In this document: in pieces, positions 5,293 through 8,649 of the stretch
Position numbering within the stretch: the stretch's first letter is position 1
How the letters are laid out: every line of letters begins with the position of its first letter
Assembly (NCBI GenBank): GCA_017399665.1
Contig: JAFQBR010000315.1
Coordinates: 1 to 8,649 of the forward strand
From: Clostridia bacterium
GTDB lineage: Bacteria; Bacillota_A; Clostridia; Christensenellales; Borkfalkiaceae
Length of the DNA: 8,649 bases
Direction: 5' to 3'
The notes under the pieces: generated by a model
Databases searched by the model: none
Told to the model about the DNA's origin: nothing
The model's input: the letters and a program-made list of their open reading frames with translations, nothing else
Translations under genes and position numbers: made by a program

Positions 5293-6582
5293 TTACTCCC
5301 TCTCTATAGCGTAAACGTCTGCACAAGCAGATTTCCACTTTTCATCATAAAGGTTATGTATTTCTTCAGCCGCCAACGTCCATTCAATTAAGCAACGGTC
5401 GCTTTTGTTCGGCACTATAATAAAGTAATCGTTGTTATAATAAAATTCTAAAAATCCTTCTGTAGAAAAAGTAAGCGAATACAATGACTGCGCACAAAAA
5501 TCAAAATCAACTCTTTCGCCGTCAAGCGTACCAAAGAAGTAAAGACCTTCCTTTGTAAGCCTTGCTCCGCCATCTGATAGCACCTTTCTATCCTTGGGCG
5601 GTTTTTTTAGCTTGTCCAGCCTAACCGTACATAAACTACCCTCTAAGCATAGCTCAAACCCTTCTTCGGTAATGCGGTTTGCCACGCTCTTTCGTTGCCA
5701 TTTATACCACTTATCAATATCCTTTGGGCAACCCTTGCCATTAACGTCAACTAAATCGTAGTATTCGTTTATTCTTACACTAAAGCCACAGCTTTCACAT
5801 ATTATCCTATCGTTTTCAACGCGCAATTTGTGTTCAGCTTTGCAATCTGGACATTTATAAAGTATTTTATCGATACCAAAAGCATTTGGCTTTTTGCCAA
5901 CGTAAGTATTTCGCGCAGTTTTGTTAAACTCAAAATCGTTATAGCTTATTTTTTGCAAAACTTTGCTGTAAATTTGCTCTTCAGTTAACTCGTCTAGCAT
6001 TTCAGGGGTAAACAATAAGCTGTAATCCATGCTTATATAACCCTTTTTACGGTCTGAACAATATCTGTTAGTTGCTAAATATGCGCCCTTAGAAGAACAA
6101 ACAACAACGTTGGCCTTGCTTTTTTTAATAAAACGCATTGTTGCGGGATTTATAGGATGAGTGCTTCCGCTAGTTGACTGAATACCTTCGGGGAAAAGAC
6201 CTAGCGCGCCGTTACGTTTAAGAACGCTAAGCATACTCTTTACACATATAAAATCTGGCTGATAAAGGTATTTGGATATTACACCAAGCTTAATCATTAG
6301 CTTGTAAAGCCCTTTTTTTAGTATGTTTTGAAAACCACATACTACATTGACGTCCTTGCGCTTAAAACCGTAAATTGCATAAATAAATTCAAGTCTAGAA
6401 GCATGTGATGAAAGCAATATTGTGGGTTGTCCTTTAAGTGATTTAGGGTCGTAGTCATAACTGAATTTTACCCCGTAACGCCTATTGATAATACCTAAAA
6501 TCCACATTCCAATAGTCATAAGAAAGAGAGAGGGCTTTTTAATCTCTCTATTTATCAATCTTGTTTTTAAATCTCTCTTCAT
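5293..6582 (-). CDS. PlsC-like acyltransferase fused to a zinc ribbon and C-terminal domain
   Basis: A 429-residue protein in three parts. Residues about 15-215 resemble the lysophospholipid acyltransferase (LPLAT/PlsC) fold: a hydrophobic N-terminal helix (18-32), the motif-I position SSHASRLEF with His60 and Glu65 (the family usually has HX4D), and the motif-III block LFPEG (129-133). Next is a zinc ribbon with CPDC (244-247) and CESC (262-265). Residues 270-429 form an unrecognised beta-rich domain with many aromatic residues (SLYSLTF, FYYNNDYFIIV). By family the first part would transfer acyl chains to a glycerolipid or related acceptor at the membrane; the Asp-to-Glu change makes activity uncertain. 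It is the first gene of an operon with the YfcC-type carrier. The ribosome binding site (AAGG, about ten bases upstream) is weak. A specific function cannot be assigned. Confidence 0.8.
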   Translation of the reverse strand: MKRDLKTRLINREIKKPSLFLMTIGMWILGIINRRYGVKFSYDYDPKSLKGQPTILLSSHASRLEFIYAIYGFKRKDVNVVCGFQNILKKGLYKLMIKLGVISKYLYQPDFICVKSMLSVLKRNGALGLFPEGIQSTSGSTHPINPATMRFIKKSKANVVVCSSKGAYLATNRYCSDRKKGYISMDYSLLFTPEMLDELTEEQIYSKVLQKISYNDFEFNKTARNTYVGKKPNAFGIDKILYKCPDCKAEHKLRVENDRIICESCGFSVRINEYYDLVDVNGKGCPKDIDKWYKWQRKSVANRITEEGFELCLEGSLCTVRLDKLKKPPKDRKVLSDGGARLTKEGLYFFGTLDGERVDFDFCAQSLYSLTFSTEGFLEFYYNNDYFIIVPNKSDRCLIEWTLAAEEIHNLYDEKWKSACADVYAIERE

Positions 6583-6663
6583 GTACTAACAACCTTACGC
6601 TCTCAATTTACCTTCTAGAAAAATTACGGCAATTATAAAGCTTTTCTTTTCCTTCTTTATTTA

Positions 6664-6692
6664 ATAATACTACAAAACCATTAAAAAAACAA
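6664..6692 (-). promoter_or_regulatory. Possible promoter of the acyltransferase-carrier operon
   Basis: On the minus strand TTGTTT (6692-6687), a 17-base spacer and TATTAT (6669-6664), about 80 bases before the ATG. The region is so AT-rich that such matches occur by chance, so this is only the best candidate I see. Confidence 0.35.
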
Positions 6693-6796
6693 TAAAATTC
6701 GTTGTTTTTATTAAATTTTATACTTTGTTAGCAACTATTAACTATATATACAAAAACCGCAAAGGTAAAGTTTTTTAAAAATATTACATTTGTTTT

Positions 6797-6876
6797 TTAG
6801 TTAAAAACAAACAAAAAGTAAGCCTATAGGTCGATTATCAATCACTTATAGATGTTGTTTGTTTATACGCAAACAA
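6797..6876 (-). terminator. Probable terminator region of the PH-like gene
   Basis: In the minus-strand direction a hairpin TTGTTTG/CAAACAA (6876-6855) is followed by the copy C hairpin (6851-6824), then a T-rich tail TTTTTGTTTGTTTTT. An alternative pairing AAGTGA/TTACTT ends directly at the T run. The stems are AT-rich, so termination efficiency is uncertain. Confidence 0.45.
6824..6840 (+). repeat. Dispersed 17-bp motif, copy C, with a complete inverted second arm
   Basis: CTATAGGTCGATTATCA on the plus strand, 16 of 17 the same as copy E. It folds with the bases after it: CTATAGGT pairs with ACTTATAG (6844-6851, one G-T pair) and GATT with AATC (6840-6843) around an ATC loop, leaving a single bulged C. 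The second arm is thus an inverted copy of the motif. It lies about 70 bases downstream of the PH-like gene and antisense to it. Confidence 0.85.
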
Positions 6877-6917
6877 GTTAAAATATAAACTGTTATGCTT
6901 ACTCTATTCATTATTTC

Positions 6918-7412
6918 TTACTTATTTATGTACCATTGCAAATCAGGTTGTTCTTTTAAAAAATCAAAAAGCTCTTCAGTCATGGGTGCGTAAACAACTT
7001 TCATTTTGTTTATAGCTATAATATTTCCATTACTCGAAGTATCAATATGCGTAACAACTGAATTAAATTTTTTGCTGGTAAAAGTTAAATATTTTTTACT
7101 TTCTATAATAGAAGTATACTCTGCCAAGCATGCGTTCACTTCGCTATACTTATAAAATACTTTCAACTTAAAAGGGGTATGTAGTTCAATGCCCTTATCG
7201 TTAAAAATTGCGTAATCGTATACGCAAAGCTTAAAAATAAATAAGTACAAACAGCCTATTAATAGAAGCGCCAACAAAGCTAAACCTATTATCCTTAAAG
7301 TAGCGTTTGCTGCATCTCTATAAATAAAAAATGCACCTATTACAAAAATAGGAAATAGAACCCAAAAAGCTAATCTATTTAAGAAAGTGTGCGTTTTAAT
7401 TTTTATTTTCAT
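6918..7412 (-). CDS. Two-helix membrane protein with a PH-like cytosolic tail, function unknown
   Basis: A 164-residue protein. The basic start (MKIKIKTHTF) is followed by two hydrophobic helices (about 14-30 and 40-62) with a short polar hairpin between them, placing both ends in the cytoplasm. Residues 64-164 alternate hydrophobic and polar residues in the pattern of a bacterial PH-like (PrsW/YdbT-like) beta domain: YDYAIFNDKGIELHTP, then FYKYSEVNACLAEYTS, YLTFTSKK, and a final amphipathic helix (TEELFDFLKEQ). This layout is common in small Firmicutes membrane proteins of unknown role. The ATG has GAGG eight bases upstream. No partner gene is evident; the CPBP gene upstream is in the same direction but separated by a terminator-like hairpin and 125 bases. 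Confidence 0.7.
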   Translation of the reverse strand: MKIKIKTHTFLNRLAFWVLFPIFVIGAFFIYRDAANATLRIIGLALLALLLIGCLYLFIFKLCVYDYAIFNDKGIELHTPFKLKVFYKYSEVNACLAEYTSIIESKKYLTFTSKKFNSVVTHIDTSSNGNIIAINKMKVVYAPMTEELFDFLKEQPDLQWYINK

Positions 7413-7441
7413 TTCAAAACCTCAATCTAAACAAATAAGGT

Positions 7442-7468
7442 AAAAGCAATTTCACGCATACTGCTTTT
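7442..7468 (-). other. Hairpin in the leader of the PH-like gene
   Basis: AAAAGCA (7442-7448) pairs with TGCTTTT (7462-7468) around 13 bases, with short T runs on either side in both directions. It could be a weak terminator or attenuator between the CPBP gene and the PH-like gene. No start peptide or ligand motif is visible. Confidence 0.35.
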
Positions 7469-7515
7469 TAATTATTTTTCTATAAAATATAACGCTCTGC
7501 CCTTATAAAAAACAT

Positions 7516-7552
7516 AAAAAGTGGGGCTATAAGTCGGTTATTGCCACTTTTT
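7516..7552 (-). terminator. Terminator overlapping the end of the CPBP gene, with motif copy D as its loop
   Basis: CCACTTTTT (7544-7552) and AAAAAGTGG (7516-7524) form a 9-bp stem; on the minus strand the tail is ATGTTTTTTAT. The 5' arm encodes the last residues KKW of the CPBP protein and the stop codon (7540-7538) is in the loop. Intrinsic terminators starting inside a coding sequence are less common. Confidence 0.65.
7527..7543 (+). repeat. Dispersed 17-bp motif, copy D, spanning the CPBP stop codon
   Basis: CTATAAGTCGGTTATTG on the plus strand, 15 of 17 the same as copies A and B, antisense to the CPBP gene. The last base of the Gln codon region and the TAA stop of that gene are inside it. 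The preceding bases GTGGGG are also shared with copy A. Confidence 0.8.
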
Positions 7553-8305
7553 ATTTTCTTTACTATTATTTATTGCTTCATTTTTAGAAAGCGCGAGATA
7601 TAAAGCGTAAGAAGCGGTTATTACAGTAAGCATACATGCTGTAAATATTTGCATTTTTTGTGTTGCGCCCGCTTCATTAGCAAACGCGCTTAGCGCGTTA
7701 AATAGCCCGTGAGCCCCTATGCAAACCAGCAAACTTTTAGACTTATAATACATCATTACAAACATAAAGCCCGCAGAGGTTGCGTATACCACTTGAAGCA
7801 AATTAGGAATAAGCTCTGCGCCCGATCCGTTTATTAGGTTTATAATATGCCCTATACCAAAGGTAACGCTTGAAACAATGATTGCAGCTTTTAAGCTTTC
7901 TTCTTTCATTGCTTCAAATAAAAGCCCACGAAATATTATTTCTTCTAAAAAACCAACGAAAAACATCGCCAAAACATATAACATTGTTTCAAGCGGATTG
8001 TAATTTAACTTCACGCCGTACCAAAGATTTACGCTAAGCATAAGAAAAATTGGCGCGTAGTACAGCATAGATTTTGCCAAAACTTTAGGCGCACAAAGCC
8101 CATATTCTGAAGAAAGCTGGTTGTTTTTCAAAAACAGCAAAAGGATTATCGAAAGAACAGCACCTATAACAAGTGTTACTAATTTATTTATACCTATTAG
8201 CTCTGAAAGTGCGTCACCGACAGACATAAGCATGCAGTAGGCAATAATCCACAAAATGGCAAACCATATTTTACTTTTATTGTATAACTTTATCAAAACC
8301 TTCAT
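7538..8305 (-). CDS. CPBP family intramembrane protein (CAAX protease/bacteriocin-processing type)
   Basis: A 255-residue multi-spanning membrane protein of the CPBP (Abi, PF02517) family, intramembrane glutamate-type peptidases. All three family motifs are intact: EEIIFRG (121-127, with both glutamates and Arg126), FGIGHIIN (149-156, with His153) and HGLFN (199-203, with His199 and Asn203). About eight hydrophobic segments are seen; the C-terminal 15 residues are hydrophilic. Members process prenylated proteins in eukaryotes, and in Firmicutes are linked to bacteriocin immunity or signalling; no peptide or immunity gene is seen here, so the substrate is unknown. The start is the ATG at 8305 with AGGGA close upstream, an unusually short spacing. 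A perfect sigma-A promoter lies 40-65 bases upstream. The 3' end overlaps its terminator and motif copy D. Confidence 0.88.
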   Translation of the reverse strand: MKVLIKLYNKSKIWFAILWIIAYCMLMSVGDALSELIGINKLVTLVIGAVLSIILLLFLKNNQLSSEYGLCAPKVLAKSMLYYAPIFLMLSVNLWYGVKLNYNPLETMLYVLAMFFVGFLEEIIFRGLLFEAMKEESLKAAIIVSSVTFGIGHIINLINGSGAELIPNLLQVVYATSAGFMFVMMYYKSKSLLVCIGAHGLFNALSAFANEAGATQKMQIFTACMLTVITASYALYLALSKNEAINNSKENKKWQ

Positions 8306-8343
8306 TTCCCTATTATATAATATTACAAAATTAACTTAACAAA

Positions 8344-8372
8344 ATTATAACTTAAGTCGCGAGCTATGTCAA
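8344..8372 (-). promoter_or_regulatory. Consensus sigma-A promoter of the CPBP gene
   Basis: On the minus strand a perfect TTGACA (8372-8367), 17 bases, and a perfect TATAAT (8349-8344). The spacer holds the palindromes TCGCGA and CTTAAG, which might be a repressor site. The predicted leader is about 30 bases. Confidence 0.88.
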
Positions 8373-8435
8373 GCGCTTTTTTTATTAACCGTTAAGTATT
8401 ACTAAAAAACCCAAGTTTAATTTATAAATACCCGC

Positions 8436-8452
8436 CTATAGGTCGATTATCG
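8436..8452 (+). repeat. Dispersed 17-bp motif, copy E, in the right intergenic region
   Basis: CTATAGGTCGATTATCG on the plus strand; one base from copies A and B and one from copy C. Unlike the others it is not at a gene end but between divergent promoters. A partial second arm, ACTTAT, lies about 20 bases further on. Confidence 0.85.
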
Positions 8453-8593
8453 CAACTTTTAACTTATTAATAAAATATGTACTATCCTTTTTTACTTAAC
8501 TATTTTTATGGCATTATAAAAACGTCCTTTTTGTTTTTAAGTGAAAAACCGCCTTGAATAAAAACGTTTTTTGTTTAATTTTTTTAATAATTA

Positions 8594-8622
8594 TTGACTT
8601 AGTTTTTTTAATATTGTATAAT
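8594..8622 (+). promoter_or_regulatory. Sigma-A promoter for a gene starting beyond the right edge
   Basis: TTGACT (8594-8599), a 17-base spacer and TATAAT (8617-8622). The window ends in AAAGGGGATAAA, a ribosome binding site, so a plus-strand start codon is expected within a few bases outside. Confidence 0.8.
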
Positions 8623-8649
8623 AAAATTACTAAATTTAAAGGGGATAAA

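Larger units (their letters stand above)
6583..6917. other. AT-rich intergenic region of 335 bases
   Basis: No gene is seen on either strand. It contains the weak promoter candidate for the acyltransferase operon near 6664-6692, T- and A-tracts, and, near the PH-like gene, two adjacent hairpins including motif copy C. Confidence 0.7.
8306..8649. other. Divergent AT-rich intergenic region of 344 bases
   Basis: It holds the CPBP promoter, motif copy E, an imperfect direct repeat (ATAAAAACGT at 8516 and 8558) with a small hairpin between (GTTTTT / AAAAAC, 8533-8549), and a plus-strand promoter at the right edge. No coding sequence is seen. Confidence 0.75.

Noticed and set aside
1805..8452. The dispersed motif as a CRISPR array.
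   Set aside because: Copies are kilobases apart, within genes, and there are no regular spacers or cas genes.

Overview
This window looks like chromosome of a low-GC, endospore-forming, probably anaerobic member of the Clostridia (Bacillota). The reasons are a complete spoIVA gene behind a sigma-E-type promoter, an ECF vitamin transporter with a separate energizing module, strong GGAGG-type ribosome binding sites, near-consensus sigma-A promoters and very AT-rich intergenic DNA. I cannot name a genus. No transposase, integrase, phage gene, CRISPR array, tRNA or rRNA was seen.

Left part (1-2900, minus strand): the 5' end of ecfA2 runs off the left edge. It overlaps the complete ecfA1, and both are read from an extended -10 promoter at about 993-1022. 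Upstream lies spoIVA (ATPase of the spore coat basement layer), with its own terminator and a sigma-E-like promoter. Divergent from spoIVA is a consensus sigma-A promoter, a TPP riboswitch and thiT, the thiamine-binding S component. ThiT-type S components normally dock on a shared EcfA1-EcfA2-EcfT module, so the ecfA genes and thiT about 2 kb away probably work together in thiamine uptake, with thiT switched off when TPP is plentiful.

Middle part (3569-6600): a convergent intergenic region with two terminators separates thiT from a minus-strand operon. In that operon a PlsC-like acyltransferase fused to a zinc ribbon is followed, with translational coupling, by a YfcC/DcuC-family membrane carrier.

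Right part (6583-8649): an AT-rich intergenic region is followed by two minus-strand membrane protein genes, a two-helix protein with a PH-like tail and a CPBP (CAAX-protease-like) protein. Beyond them is a divergent intergenic region whose plus-strand promoter and ribosome binding site belong to a gene starting just outside the window.

The most unusual signal is a dispersed 17-bp motif, CTATARGTCGATTATCG, present five times. One copy is inside the spoIVA coding sequence, one spans the stop codon of the CPBP gene in a terminator loop, two sit just downstream of thiT and of the PH-like gene and form hairpins with an inverted second arm, and one lies in the right-hand intergenic region. Its high density, its presence inside a gene and its consistent orientation are not explained by ordinary terminators. 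It could be a DNA-uptake-like sequence, a small interspersed palindromic element, or a protein binding site.
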